A stretch of DNA of 64,000 nucleotides from Mycolicibacterium helvum (GTDB lineage Bacteria; Actinomycetota; Actinomycetes; Mycobacteriales; Mycobacteriaceae): the NCBI RefSeq assembly GCF_010731895.1, contig NZ_AP022596.1, positions 5,518,001-5,582,000 of the forward strand, given 5' to 3'. Position numbers and translations under genes: made by a program. The notes under the pieces are model-generated. The model made no database searches. It was not told the origin of the DNA and worked only from the letters and a program-made list of their open reading frames with translations. Shown here piece by piece: positions 26,373 to 34,393 of the stretch (position 1 is the first letter of the stretch; every line of letters begins with the position of its first letter).

Positions 26373-27188
26373 ATGCCTGTGCCCGAGTTCCACCCGCGCG
26401 AGGAGTCCCAGCGGGGTGAGTTGTTCGAGCGGATTCTCGAACGCGTCCATCTGGACCTGCCCGATGCCGTCGGCCTGGCGATCACCGTGCACGATCGGCG
26501 CCTCGACGAGGACGAGATGACCGTCTTGGCCGCCCGCGGCTACGGCGGTGAGGTCGCCGAGGCTCAGTTGGCCGGATTGGGCGGTCCGGTCGTCGATGCG
26601 TTCGTCCATCAGATCCCGGTGCTGAGCCTCGATCTGTGGGCCGACGAGCGTTGGCCGGAGTTGAGCCTGCCGGCCATGGAGGCCCGGATCGCTGAGCACA
26701 GCGCGGCCTGGCGAGAGGTCCGCGGTTCGGTCGCAGTGCCCGGCGTGTGGGAGGCCGACGGCACGGTCGTGTTGTCCTGCGTGCTGGACCGGCCGGCCAC
26801 TGCGGGCACAGTGGCCACCCTGATTGGATACGAGCAGCTGGTCTCGGCGGCCATGGTGTCGGCCGGCGCCGAGGACGGCACCGCGATCGCCGACATGCTG
26901 GCGGTGCTGCAGTCTCGCGGGGCGATCGAGCAGGCCAAGGGCGCGATCATGGGGCGGTTGGCGTGTGACGCCGACACCGCGTGGGCAACGTTGCGCCGCG
27001 CCAGCCACGAATCCAACGTGAAATTGCGATCGCTGGCGGTGGCGCTGGTGGAGCACATCAGCGGTTCACCGGCCGAGCAGCCGGTGGCGGGGTCGCCGAT
27101 CGTGCCCGATGACCAGGCCCGGCACGCCGCCGGTCTGTTGTGGGCGGTACTCACCCACGATTCCACGCCGATCGAACCGGTGAGCTGA
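26373..27188 (+). CDS. GAF-ANTAR domain response/antitermination regulator
   Basis: 271 residues from ATG 26373. The first two thirds (about residues 10-180) are a GAF-like sensor (LERVHLDLPDAVGLAITVHD). The C-terminal part contains a clear ANTAR helix bundle: QSRGAIEQAKGAIMGRLACD, DTAWATLRRASHESNVKLRS. ANTAR domains bind structured RNA to prevent transcription termination. A Pro/Ala tail follows. Third gene of the operon. Confidence 0.87.
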   Translation: MPVPEFHPREESQRGELFERILERVHLDLPDAVGLAITVHDRRLDEDEMTVLAARGYGGEVAEAQLAGLGGPVVDAFVHQIPVLSLDLWADERWPELSLPAMEARIAEHSAAWREVRGSVAVPGVWEADGTVVLSCVLDRPATAGTVATLIGYEQLVSAAMVSAGAEDGTAIADMLAVLQSRGAIEQAKGAIMGRLACDADTAWATLRRASHESNVKLRSLAVALVEHISGSPAEQPVAGSPIVPDDQARHAAGLLWAVLTHDSTPIEPVS

Positions 27189-27278
27189 CCGCCCGGCTGA
27201 GCATGGTGACGGTGATTACTCGCCGAAACGCCGTCGCACCAGCGCCGGAATCGCCGCATGAGGTGGTTCGCTTAGGCC

Positions 27279-27941
27279 ATGTCCGCTCACGATCCGCACT
27301 CGTCGTCGAATTTGTTGCCGTGGCTGGGGGTCGGCGGGGTTCTCGCGGCGGTCGGTCTGGTGATTGGGGTGACCGTGACGACGGGCGCATCGGACACCCT
27401 GCCGGTCGCGCAGGCGGCGCCCAGCACCTCGACGTCCGCGTCGGCGACGACCACGACATCCGCGCCGACATCTGCCACGACGACGGCGTCGGGCGCACCG
27501 GCGTCATACCAGGCCGACTCGCGCGGCTATGTGGATACCGGCGCGCGATGCGACGAGAACCAGACGCTGATGGCCTACGGCCGCACCACCAAGTCGCTGG
27601 TGGTGATCTGTGTGAACCGGGACGGCGGCCTGGAGTACCGCGGCGTGCGCCTGTCCGACAACGCTCCCCTGCACCTGCCGATCACCCGAAGCTCCGACGG
27701 CACCCTGGTTGCCTCCAATGACGGTGTCACCTACGCGGTTTCACCCACCCAGATCCTGGTGTCCTCGGGCGACGACGTGATCTACAAGGACTCGTGGATC
27801 GAGTTCAAGGAAGCCAGCTTCTCGCCGTCGAGCACCTCGTCGAGCGCGACGACGTCGGGCAGCGCCACGACGACGGTGAGTACCACGACGGTGACCGTGA
27901 CGACGTCGGTCACCCCGACCACGACGAAGCCGGGCGGCTAA
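27279..27941 (+). CDS. Membrane-anchored secreted Ser/Thr-rich protein
   Basis: 220 residues from ATG 27279. One N-terminal transmembrane helix (LLPWLGVGGVLAAVGLVIGV), then a low-complexity Ser/Thr/Ala spacer, a conserved globular middle (YQADSRGYVDTGARCDENQT with two Cys, then VICVNRDGGLEYRGV), and a C-terminal Thr-rich tail. The globular part resembles a small extracellular module of mycobacterial membrane proteins. Function unknown; likely glycosylated. It ends four bases from the convergent SDR. Confidence 0.75.
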   Translation: MSAHDPHSSSNLLPWLGVGGVLAAVGLVIGVTVTTGASDTLPVAQAAPSTSTSASATTTTSAPTSATTTASGAPASYQADSRGYVDTGARCDENQTLMAYGRTTKSLVVICVNRDGGLEYRGVRLSDNAPLHLPITRSSDGTLVASNDGVTYAVSPTQILVSSGDDVIYKDSWIEFKEASFSPSSTSSSATTSGSATTTVSTTTVTVTTSVTPTTTKPGG

Positions 27942-27945
27942 CTCT

Positions 27946-28656
27946 TTAGGTGTTACGTCCGCCGTTGACGCCGAGGATCTGCCCGGTGATGTAGCCGGCC
28001 TCTTCGGAGACGAAGAAGGCGCAAGCGGCCGCGATGTCCTCTGGTCTGCCGATCCGGCGGACCGGAGTGGCCTTGATGGTTGCGTCGATGTCGCCGAGGT
28101 TGCCGCGGGTCTCCGCTTTGCGCAGCATCGGCGTGTCGATGAAGCCGGGCGGGACGGCGTTGACGGTGATCCCGGCCGGGCCGTATTCCAGGGCAAGGCT
28201 TTTGGTCAGGCCGTTGACCCCGGACTTGGCCGCGACGTAGGCCGACATGTACGGAACCCCGGAGTGCGTGCTCGAGGACGAGATGTTGACGATGCGGCCC
28301 CAGCCGGCCTCGATCATGTCGGGCAGGACGGCTTGGATGGTGTGGAACACCCCGTGCAGGTTGATGTCGACGATCCTCTTCCAGTCCTCGAAGCTGATGT
28401 CGAGAAACCGGCGAAACGAGTCGCGGCCGGCGGCGTTGACCAGGATGGTCACCGGTCCGAGCGCGGCGTGGACGTCGGCGAGGGCGGCATCGATCTGCGC
28501 GCGGTCGGTGACATCGGCGACGTAGGAGAAATCTGCCTCGGACGGATTCAGGTCGATCGTGGCGACGTGGTAGCCGTCGGAGCGCAGCCGATCGGCCACC
28601 GCCGCACCGATCCCCGAACCGCCACCGGTCACCAATGCTGTCTTCGTGGTGGACAC
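27946..28656 (-). CDS. Short-chain dehydrogenase/reductase
   Basis: 236 residues from GTG 28656, with AAGGGGAAG upstream. Full SDR motif set: TGGGSGIGAAVADRL, VNAAGRD, SSSSTHSGVPYMSAYVAAK with YVAAK, and VNAVPPGFIDTPML. The PPGF variant of NPG and the hydrophobic substrate loop fit FabG-like or hydroxyacyl-CoA-type reductases. It is downstream of the TetR gene, same strand, separated by about 90 bases containing a GGCGGCTGCGCCGCC hairpin. Confidence 0.88.
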   Translation of the reverse strand: MSTTKTALVTGGGSGIGAAVADRLRSDGYHVATIDLNPSEADFSYVADVTDRAQIDAALADVHAALGPVTILVNAAGRDSFRRFLDISFEDWKRIVDINLHGVFHTIQAVLPDMIEAGWGRIVNISSSSTHSGVPYMSAYVAAKSGVNGLTKSLALEYGPAGITVNAVPPGFIDTPMLRKAETRGNLGDIDATIKATPVRRIGRPEDIAAACAFFVSEEAGYITGQILGVNGGRNT

Positions 28657-28747
28657 AAGCTTCCCCTTTCCGGCGGCTGCGCCGCCTGGTGAACCAACCG
28701 CGCCTGCTTGCGCTCTTTGCTTAGTTCATCGCAAAACTGTTGTGGAA

Positions 28748-29332
28748 CTACGACGTTCGTCGAGGCGTGCGCAGCCCGAGCGCGCGCCGTCCGGCGTCGA
28801 GCAGTTGGCCGTGCAACCACTCGTCGTCGGCTGTGCGTTTGGGGTCGGCTGAGCCGGCGATCCCGGCGAACACGAATTGTGCCCGGATGAAACCTTCCGG
28901 GCCGGGATGCACATCGGCGAGCAGGGTCATCTGTCGCGAGATGATGTGCATCCACTCGCGGTTGGCCTTCAACACGGTGTGCACGCTCGGGTCTGATGCC
29001 AGGACCGAGACCAGCATCGGACTCTCTACGGCAAGCCGGGCATAACCGTTGATCATGCGTTCGGCGCGGGCGTGAGTCCCGCGCTGCCGCTCGGCGTCTT
29101 CGACCACCGCAGCCACCTTGGCGATGATTGGCTCAAGGACCGCTGCCAAGAGTTGCTCGCGGGTCCGAAAGTGGTGGTAGATAGCGGCTTTGGTGAAGCC
29201 GAGCTCGTCGGCGATCATCTGCAGTGACGTGCCGGCGAAGCCGTGCCGGATGAACAGTGCAATAGCCGCGTCGATGAGTCGTTGCCGGGTATCGGGGGCT
29301 GGGACTGCGCCGGCCGCAGCGACTGCATTCAT
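28748..29332 (-). CDS. TetR family regulator of the P450/ferredoxin cluster
   Basis: 194 residues from ATG 29332. N-terminal HTH: RQRLIDAAIALFIRHGFAG, MIADELGFTKAAIYHHF. The C-terminal ligand domain is unrecognised. It is transcribed away from the P450 with a 110-base gap containing a large inverted repeat, so it is likely to control its own gene, the P450-ferredoxin pair and perhaps the SDR downstream. Confidence 0.92.
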   Translation of the reverse strand: MNAVAAAGAVPAPDTRQRLIDAAIALFIRHGFAGTSLQMIADELGFTKAAIYHHFRTREQLLAAVLEPIIAKVAAVVEDAERQRGTHARAERMINGYARLAVESPMLVSVLASDPSVHTVLKANREWMHIISRQMTLLADVHPGPEGFIRAQFVFAGIAGSADPKRTADDEWLHGQLLDAGRRALGLRTPRRTS

Positions 29333-29357
29333 CGTCGGCTCCCTTCGCCAGCTTTAC

Positions 29358-29413
29358 GATTGGCTAGCAATCTACCATACGATCGACTAGCATCGCCCTT
29401 GCCGATCGTATGG
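29358..29413. promoter_or_regulatory. TetR operator region: inverted repeats
   Basis: In the gap between divergent TetR and P450 genes there are perfect 11-bp arms CCATACGATCG (29375-29385) and CGATCGTATGG (29403-29413) separated by 17 bases, preceded by a GATTG-CAATC palindrome (29358-29372). Such long arms in a divergent TetR promoter are a strong operator candidate. Confidence 0.75.
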
Positions 29414-29442
29414 CAGATTCCGTGCGGTGAAGGGACCCCTCA

Positions 29443-30723
29443 GTGACTGATGTCGACAGCGTGAACTTCTTCATGGACCGCGATGTGGTCGCCGATCCCT
29501 ATCCCTATCTGGAAGCCCTGCAGGCTCGTTGCCCGGTCTCGCGGGAACCGCACAAGGGCGTGTGGATGGTCACCGGCTGGGAAGAGGCCACCGAAGTCGC
29601 CGGCGACGCCGACCGGTTCTCGTCCTGCATCGCGGTGACCGGCCCCTTCCCCGGCTTCCCCGTGCCCGTCGAGGGCCGCGACGACGTCGCCGAACTCATT
29701 GCCGCACACCGCGATGAGCTGCCGTTCAACGATCAGCTGCCGGCGCTGGATCCGCCCGTTCACACCGATCACCGGGCGCTGCTCATGCGGCTGATCACGC
29801 CCAAGCGCCTCAAGGAAAACGAGGACGCGATGTGGACGATGGTCGACCGCGTCCTCGACGATTTCCTCGTCGGTTCTGGCGGCGAGCTGATTTCGGGCTT
29901 CGCCCAACCGTTCACACTGGTGATCATCGCCGACCTGCTGGGTGTGCCCGATGCCGATCGTGACGAGTTCCTGGCCGAGATGCACAGCGGCGCGCACCAC
30001 GGCGGCGGTATCGGCAGCGTCAAAGGCGAAAGCCTGTCGAAATCTCCGCTGGAATACCTCTACGACAAGTTCATCGCCTACATCGAGGACCGTCGCGCCA
30101 ACCCGCGCGGTGATGTGCTGTCGGAGATGGCCGCGGCGACCTTCCCCGACGGCTCGGTGCCCGATCCCGGTGACGTGGCCCGGGTTGCGGCGAACCTGTA
30201 TTCGGCCGGTCAGGAGACCACCGTGCGGCTGCTCAGTGCCGCCCTGCAGATTCTCGGTGATCGCCCCGACATCCAGGCGTTGCTGCGGGCGGATCGCTCG
30301 AAGGTGGGCAACTTCATCGAGGAGGCATTGCGCTTCGAAGGCCCGGTCAAGGGTGACTTCCGGCTGTCCAAGGAACCGGTCACCCTCGGCGGTGTGGATG
30401 TGCCGGCCGGCTCCACGCTGATGGTCGTCCAGGCGGCGGCCAACCGCGACCCCCGACGGTTCACCGATCCCAACACCTTCGACCCGGCGCGGTCGAATGC
30501 CCGGCAGCACATCGCCTTTGGCCGTGGCGTCCACAGCTGTCCTGGTGCCCCACTGGCCAGGGCCGAGGCGCGCGTCGCGCTGGAGCGGCTGCTGGATCGC
30601 ACCACCGATATCCGGATCAGCGAGGAACATCACGGGCCGGCCGATGCGCGCCGGTACAACTATGTGCCCACCTACATCCTGCGTGGGCTCACCGAATTGC
30701 ACCTGGAGTTCGACCTGTCATGA
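29443..30723 (+). CDS. Cytochrome P450
   Basis: 426 residues from GTG 29443, preceded by GAAGGGA. Bacterial class I P450: oxygen-binding I-helix region AANLYSAGQETTVRLLSA, K-helix motif EEALRFEGPV (ExxR), and the heme-binding loop AFGRGVHSCPGAPLARAEA with the axial Cys. The next gene, a ferredoxin, starts within its stop codon, so electron supply is local. Family number is not assignable from memory; substrate unknown. Confidence 0.93.
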   Translation: MTDVDSVNFFMDRDVVADPYPYLEALQARCPVSREPHKGVWMVTGWEEATEVAGDADRFSSCIAVTGPFPGFPVPVEGRDDVAELIAAHRDELPFNDQLPALDPPVHTDHRALLMRLITPKRLKENEDAMWTMVDRVLDDFLVGSGGELISGFAQPFTLVIIADLLGVPDADRDEFLAEMHSGAHHGGGIGSVKGESLSKSPLEYLYDKFIAYIEDRRANPRGDVLSEMAAATFPDGSVPDPGDVARVAANLYSAGQETTVRLLSAALQILGDRPDIQALLRADRSKVGNFIEEALRFEGPVKGDFRLSKEPVTLGGVDVPAGSTLMVVQAAANRDPRRFTDPNTFDPARSNARQHIAFGRGVHSCPGAPLARAEARVALERLLDRTTDIRISEEHHGPADARRYNYVPTYILRGLTELHLEFDLS

Positions 30724-30908
30724 AAGCCAGCATCGACGACGGACGCTGCCGCGGACACGGCGTCTGCACCACCATTTGTCCGGAGATCTTCGCCATGACC
30801 GACGACGGCTACGCCGAGGCCATTGTTGACGAGGTGCCCGACGAGCTTGCCGACAGAGCCCGCGAGGCGGCCGGGGCCTGCCCGGAGAACGCGGTCGTGC
30901 TCGACTAG
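30720..30908 (+). CDS. [3Fe-4S] ferredoxin
   Basis: 62 residues, ATG overlapping the P450 stop (ATGA). The cluster ligands lie in CRGHGVCTTICPEIF and the final CPENAVV. Small ferredoxins of this kind usually feed the adjacent P450 in mycobacteria. An extra Cys at position 20 could support a fourth ligand, so a [4Fe-4S] form is possible. Its end shares four bases with the convergent membrane protein. Confidence 0.9.
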   Translation: MKASIDDGRCRGHGVCTTICPEIFAMTDDGYAEAIVDEVPDELADRAREAAGACPENAVVLD

Positions 30909-31189
30909 TAGTTCACTATCGAGCGCCAATAGTCCTCGGGTATCTCGATATTCGAGCGCATGACCATCGCCAGCCCGGTGGCCATCGCCACCCCGAGCAG
31001 CCCCAGCCACAGTCCGGCCAGTCCGACCAGCACCCAGATGACCACGGTCAGCGTCGGCCAGGGTGACACCACTGCCAGCAGCGGTGCCAGGAAGAAGCCG
31101 GTGCCGACGAACCACGCGGAGCCGGCGCGGTCGCATTTGAGCACGATGCCAAGCCAGCTCGGGACCGGGGGTCGATCGCTGTTCGTCAC
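30905..31189 (-). CDS. Small two-helix membrane protein
   Basis: 94 residues from GTG 31189, with GAGGA about 10 bases upstream. Two hydrophobic segments (FFLAPLLAVVSPWPTLTVVI and VGLAGLWLGLLGVAMATGLA) are joined by a very short turn; the N-terminus is Pro-rich. A tyrosine-ended C-terminus (EDYWRSIVNY) is cytoplasmic or periplasmic. No family known. Divergent from the XRE relic. Confidence 0.6.
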   Translation of the reverse strand: MTNSDRPPVPSWLGIVLKCDRAGSAWFVGTGFFLAPLLAVVSPWPTLTVVIWVLVGLAGLWLGLLGVAMATGLAMVMRSNIEIPEDYWRSIVNY

Positions 31190-31224
31190 GGTGACTACGG
31201 TCCTCTGCGGAGGTAGGCGAGGCA

Positions 31225-31241
31225 ATTACCTCCGAGGTAAT
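31225..31241. promoter_or_regulatory. Perfect 17-bp palindrome, probable XRE operator
   Basis: ATTACCTCCGAGGTAAT is a perfect palindrome around a central C, placed 34 bases before the ATG of the XRE-type gene and between it and a divergent gene. Its position suits an autoregulatory site. Binding protein is inferred. Confidence 0.55.
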
Positions 31242-31275
31242 CGCATTGCGTATCGACTTGGGTGATGCTGGCGGA

Positions 31276-31620
31276 ATGGGTGGCGCAGCGTTCGGCGAGC
31301 TGTTACGGGATTGGCGACGCAGGCGCCGGCTCAGCCAACTCGACCTCGCGCTGGAGGCCGACGTATCGGCCCGTCACGTCAGCTTCATCGAGAGCGGGCG
31401 ATCGGCGCCGAGCCGGGCGATGGTGCTGCGGCTGGCCGATGCCCTGGCGGTACCGCCGCGCGAGCAGAACCACCTGCTGCTGGCCGCCGGACTGGCGCCC
31501 CGGATCCGCAACCTCGGTGAGCATCGAGGCGTTTCTGCCCGCCGACACCGCCACCGCCGAGGCGATACGGCCGTCGTCAACCGAACTTTAGAACACGTTT
31601 CAGTTACCAGTTTCCGTTAA
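31276..31620 (+). pseudogene. Truncated XRE family (MmyB-type) regulator
   Basis: From ATG 31276 the sequence FGELLRDWRRRRRLSQLDLA, ADVSARHVSFIESGRSAPS and LLLAAGLAPRI is the normal N-terminal HTH of an MmyB-type regulator (about 80 residues). After that the frame goes into unrelated basic sequence (RGVSARRHRHRRGD) and ends at 31620, whereas family members continue with a ligand domain of about 180 residues. Another frame just downstream (SIEAFLPADTATAEA) looks like remnants of a different gene. So this is a deletion-fused relic, possibly still making a short DNA-binding peptide. Confidence 0.65.
31589..31602. promoter_or_regulatory. KstR operator (TnnAACnnGTTnnA)
   Basis: TAGAACACGTTTCA matches all fixed positions of the KstR consensus, 97 bases before the CYP125-like start. 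It overlaps the tail of the XRE relic. It supports sterol-induced expression of the P450. Confidence 0.8.
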
Positions 31621-31698
31621 GGCGCCCCGAGGCTTCCGTGCGTGGTGTAGGCATGGATCACCGGGCACTAGATGACGTCGTATGGAGGTGTGTTTTTT

Positions 31699-32946
31699 AT
31701 GCCAAGTCCGAACCTGCCCCCTGGTTTCGACTTCACTGATCCCGATCTGAACAATGAGCGGCTTCCCGTTGAAGAGCTCGCCGAGCTGCGCCGCGTCGCG
31801 CCGATCTGGTGGAACGAGCAACCGAGAGATGTCGGCGGTTTCGATGACGAGGGCTACTGGGTCGTCAGCAAGCACAAGGACGTCAAGGAAATCTCGCGGC
31901 GCAGCGACATCTTCTCGAGCCTGGAGAACACTGCACTGCCCCGTTACCCCGACAATGCGGCGGTGTCGCACAAGGACACCGGCCAGTTCATCCTGCTGAA
32001 CATGGACGCGCCGCGGCACACCCATCTGCGCCAGATCGTCTCGCGCGCGTTCACTCCACGGGCCGTCGAGACGTTGCGCGGGAATCTCAGAGAGCGTGCC
32101 CAGGCGATCGCCAAGGCCGCGGCCGCGGAGGGTTCCGGCGACTTCGTCGAACAGGTCTCCTGCGAGTTGCCCCTGCAGGCCATCGCCGACCTGATGGGTG
32201 TCCCGCAGGACGAGCGCAAGAAGCTGTTCGACTGGTCCAATCAGATGGTCGGGGAAGCCGACCCCGAGTTCGCCCGCAACGATCCCCAGGGTGCCGCCGG
32301 CGAGTTGATCATGTACGGCATGGCCATGGCCGCCGATCGGGCGGCCAACCCCGGCGACGATCTGGTGACCAAGCTGGTGCAGGCCGATGTCGACGGTCAC
32401 AAACTCTCCGACGACGAGTTCGGCTTCTTCGTCATCCTGTTGGCGGTGGCCGGCAACGAGACCACCCGCAACTCGATCACGCATGGCATGACGGCGTTCG
32501 CCGACTTCCCGGACCAGTGGGAGCTGTACAAAGCACAGCGCCCCGTGACTGCGGTCGACGAGATCGTCCGCTGGGCCACCCCCGTGACGTCGTTCCAGCG
32601 GACCGCCTTGGAAGACGTCGAGCTCTCGGGCGTCCAGATCAAGAAGGGCCAGCGTGTGGTGATGTCGTACCGCTCGGCCAACTTCGACGAAGAGGTCTTC
32701 GAGGAACCGCTGCGCTTCAACATCCTTCGCGACCCGAATCCGCATGTGGGCTTCGGTGGTACCGGTGCGCACTACTGCCTCGGTGCCAACCTGGCCAGGA
32801 TGACGATCGACTTGATGTTCAACGCGATCGCCGACCACATGCCGGATCTGGCCCCGCTGGCGAAGCCGGAGCGGTTGCGGTCGGGCTGGCTCAACGGCAT
32901 CAAGCACTGGCAGGTCGACTACACCGGAGCCGGCGCCCGCACGTGA
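31699..32946 (+). CDS. CYP125-family cytochrome P450 (steroid C26/C27 monooxygenase type)
   Basis: 415 residues from ATG 31699 with GGAGG ten bases upstream. From memory it matches M. tuberculosis CYP125A1 over much of its length: PSPNLPPGFDFTDPD, RVAPIWWN, KDVKEISR, LNMDAPRHTHLRQI, GSGDFVEQVSCELPLQAI, AVAGNETTRNSITHGMTAFA, GVQIKKGQRVVMSYRSAN and GFGGTGAHYCLGANLARMT. CYP125 oxidises the sterol side chain at C26. Since the surroundings are not the CYP125A1 cholesterol locus, it is probably a second paralogue. KstR operator upstream; P450 redox partner not adjacent. Confidence 0.93.
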   Translation: MPSPNLPPGFDFTDPDLNNERLPVEELAELRRVAPIWWNEQPRDVGGFDDEGYWVVSKHKDVKEISRRSDIFSSLENTALPRYPDNAAVSHKDTGQFILLNMDAPRHTHLRQIVSRAFTPRAVETLRGNLRERAQAIAKAAAAEGSGDFVEQVSCELPLQAIADLMGVPQDERKKLFDWSNQMVGEADPEFARNDPQGAAGELIMYGMAMAADRAANPGDDLVTKLVQADVDGHKLSDDEFGFFVILLAVAGNETTRNSITHGMTAFADFPDQWELYKAQRPVTAVDEIVRWATPVTSFQRTALEDVELSGVQIKKGQRVVMSYRSANFDEEVFEEPLRFNILRDPNPHVGFGGTGAHYCLGANLARMTIDLMFNAIADHMPDLAPLAKPERLRSGWLNGIKHWQVDYTGAGART

Positions 32947-33007
32947 GTGCTGCGCCGGCCACGGCCGGCACCGATGGAGCAGTGGCACATACCGATACTG
33001 TCGAGGC

Positions 33008-33553
33008 GTGACGGACACAGCCTGGACATTGACCGCTGCCGAAGGCGAACTGCAGATACTCACCGGGGTTGCCGGACCGGCCGCCAAGATGGGGCACCGG
33101 CTGACCATCGCGATGGCATCGTGGCGTGCCGACGTGCAATGGCGCGGCACTGAGCCGGCCGCCGCCGCCCTGGTCGTCGACGTCGATTCGCTGCAGGTAA
33201 TCAAGGGGGAGGGTGGCCTCACGCCGTTGACCGGGCCGGAGAAGGGTGTGGTCCGCTCGAATGCGCTCAAGGCGCTCGACGTCAAGAAGTATCCGCAGAT
33301 CACGTACAGCACGCAGGACATCACCAAGACCGCGACCGGGTATCGCTTGGACGGCACCGTCGAGATTCACGGCAGGTCGCGGCCGCAGGCCGTCGACCTC
33401 GCGGTCGAGGACTCCGGCGGCGCCTGGGTGATGACGGCTTCGGTGCCGGTGTTCCAGACGCAGTTCGGGGTCAAGCCGTACTCACTGTTCGTGGGGTCGT
33501 TGAAAGTCGCCGACGAGGTAAACCTGCGGTTCACCGCACGCCACCCCAAGTAA
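33008..33553 (+). CDS. YceI-like lipid-binding protein
   Basis: 181 residues from GTG 33008. YceI domain marks: WTLTAAEGELQILTGVAGP at the start, AAAALVVDVDSLQVIKGEG, KYPQITYSTQDITKTATGY and GTVEIHGRSRPQAVDLAVE. YceI proteins form a lipocalin-like barrel that binds long isoprenoid or fatty molecules. No signal peptide is seen, unlike the secreted E. coli type, so cytoplasmic. Lies 61 bases after the CYP125-like gene and may share its transcript. Confidence 0.85.
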   Translation: MTDTAWTLTAAEGELQILTGVAGPAAKMGHRLTIAMASWRADVQWRGTEPAAAALVVDVDSLQVIKGEGGLTPLTGPEKGVVRSNALKALDVKKYPQITYSTQDITKTATGYRLDGTVEIHGRSRPQAVDLAVEDSGGAWVMTASVPVFQTQFGVKPYSLFVGSLKVADEVNLRFTARHPK

Positions 33554-33626
33554 CCTGCGCCGAGATCGACGAAGCGGTCTAAACCGCACGCAATAGTGCG
33601 TCCGGTTGGTGTTGGCGCGCCGAAAT

Positions 33627-33637
33627 TGGTCAGACCA
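33627..33637. promoter_or_regulatory. FadR/GntR operator palindrome
   Basis: TGGTCAGACCA is a perfect 11-bp palindrome 38 bases before the GTG of the GntR/FadR-type gene. TGGTnnnACCA is the usual form of FadR-subfamily sites, so it is probably an autoregulatory operator. Confidence 0.65.
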
Positions 33638-33674
33638 CTTGACCTCTTCCGGCTGGAGTGGGCATGCTGGGTCC

Positions 33675-34391
33675 GTGGCATTGCAGCCGGTGAACCGGCG
33701 TTCGGTCCCCCAGGACGTCTTTGAGCAGATCCTCGCCGATGTCCTCAGCGGCGAAATGCAGCCCGGTGAGGCGCTTCCCTCCGAGCGACGACTGGCCGAG
33801 GTGCTCGGCGTATCCCGCCCCGCGGTGCGCGAAGCGCTCAAGCGGGTCGCGGCCGCAGGCCTGGTTGAAGTCCGCCAGGGGGACGCCACCACGGTGCGCG
33901 ACTTCCGCCGTCACGCCGGGCTCGACCTGCTCCCCCAATTACTGCTGCGCAACGGCCAGCTCGACGTATCGGTGGCCCGCAGCATCCTCGAGGCCCGCCT
34001 GCACAACGGGCCAAAGGTGGCCGAGCTGGCTGCCGAACGCCGCCCGGCGGGGATGGCCGACCGGCTGGAGGAATCGATCGCCGCACTTGCGTCGGCGCAG
34101 GATCCGCTCGACCAGCAGCGGCATGCGCTGACCTTCTGGGATGACGTGGTCGACGGAGCCGACTCCATCGCATTTCGGTTGATGTTCAACACATTACGCG
34201 CCGCCTACGAACCGGCACTGCCGGCACTGGCCACGCTGATGGCCGCCGAGGTCGGTCAGACACAGGCATACCGCGCGCTGGCTGCGGCCATCACGGCGGG
34301 CAAACCGGCAGTGGCGGTTACCGCCGCCCGTGAACTTCTGGAGCCCGCAACCACCGCACTGGTCGCGGCACTGAACGCGCTGGAGGGATAG
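33675..34391 (+). CDS. GntR family, FadR subfamily regulator
   Basis: 238 residues from GTG 33675. Winged [58 protein letters not shown]. The FCD/FadR-type effector domain is all-helical. FadR-subfamily members sense acyl-CoA, organic acids or sugar acids. The next gene, a membrane hydroxylase, starts 2 bases after its end and is probably in its regulon. Confidence 0.9.
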   Translation: MALQPVNRRSVPQDVFEQILADVLSGEMQPGEALPSERRLAEVLGVSRPAVREALKRVAAAGLVEVRQGDATTVRDFRRHAGLDLLPQLLLRNGQLDVSVARSILEARLHNGPKVAELAAERRPAGMADRLEESIAALASAQDPLDQQRHALTFWDDVVDGADSIAFRLMFNTLRAAYEPALPALATLMAAEVGQTQAYRALAAAITAGKPAVAVTAARELLEPATTALVAALNALEG

Positions 34392-34393
34392 TG

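Noticed and set aside
29440..30702. 420-residue minus frame through the P450
   Set aside because: Shadow of the P450 in another frame; no mycobacterial motif.
31600..33357. 585-residue open frame antisense to the CYP125-like gene
   Set aside because: Composition and lack of motifs show it is a shadow of the P450.
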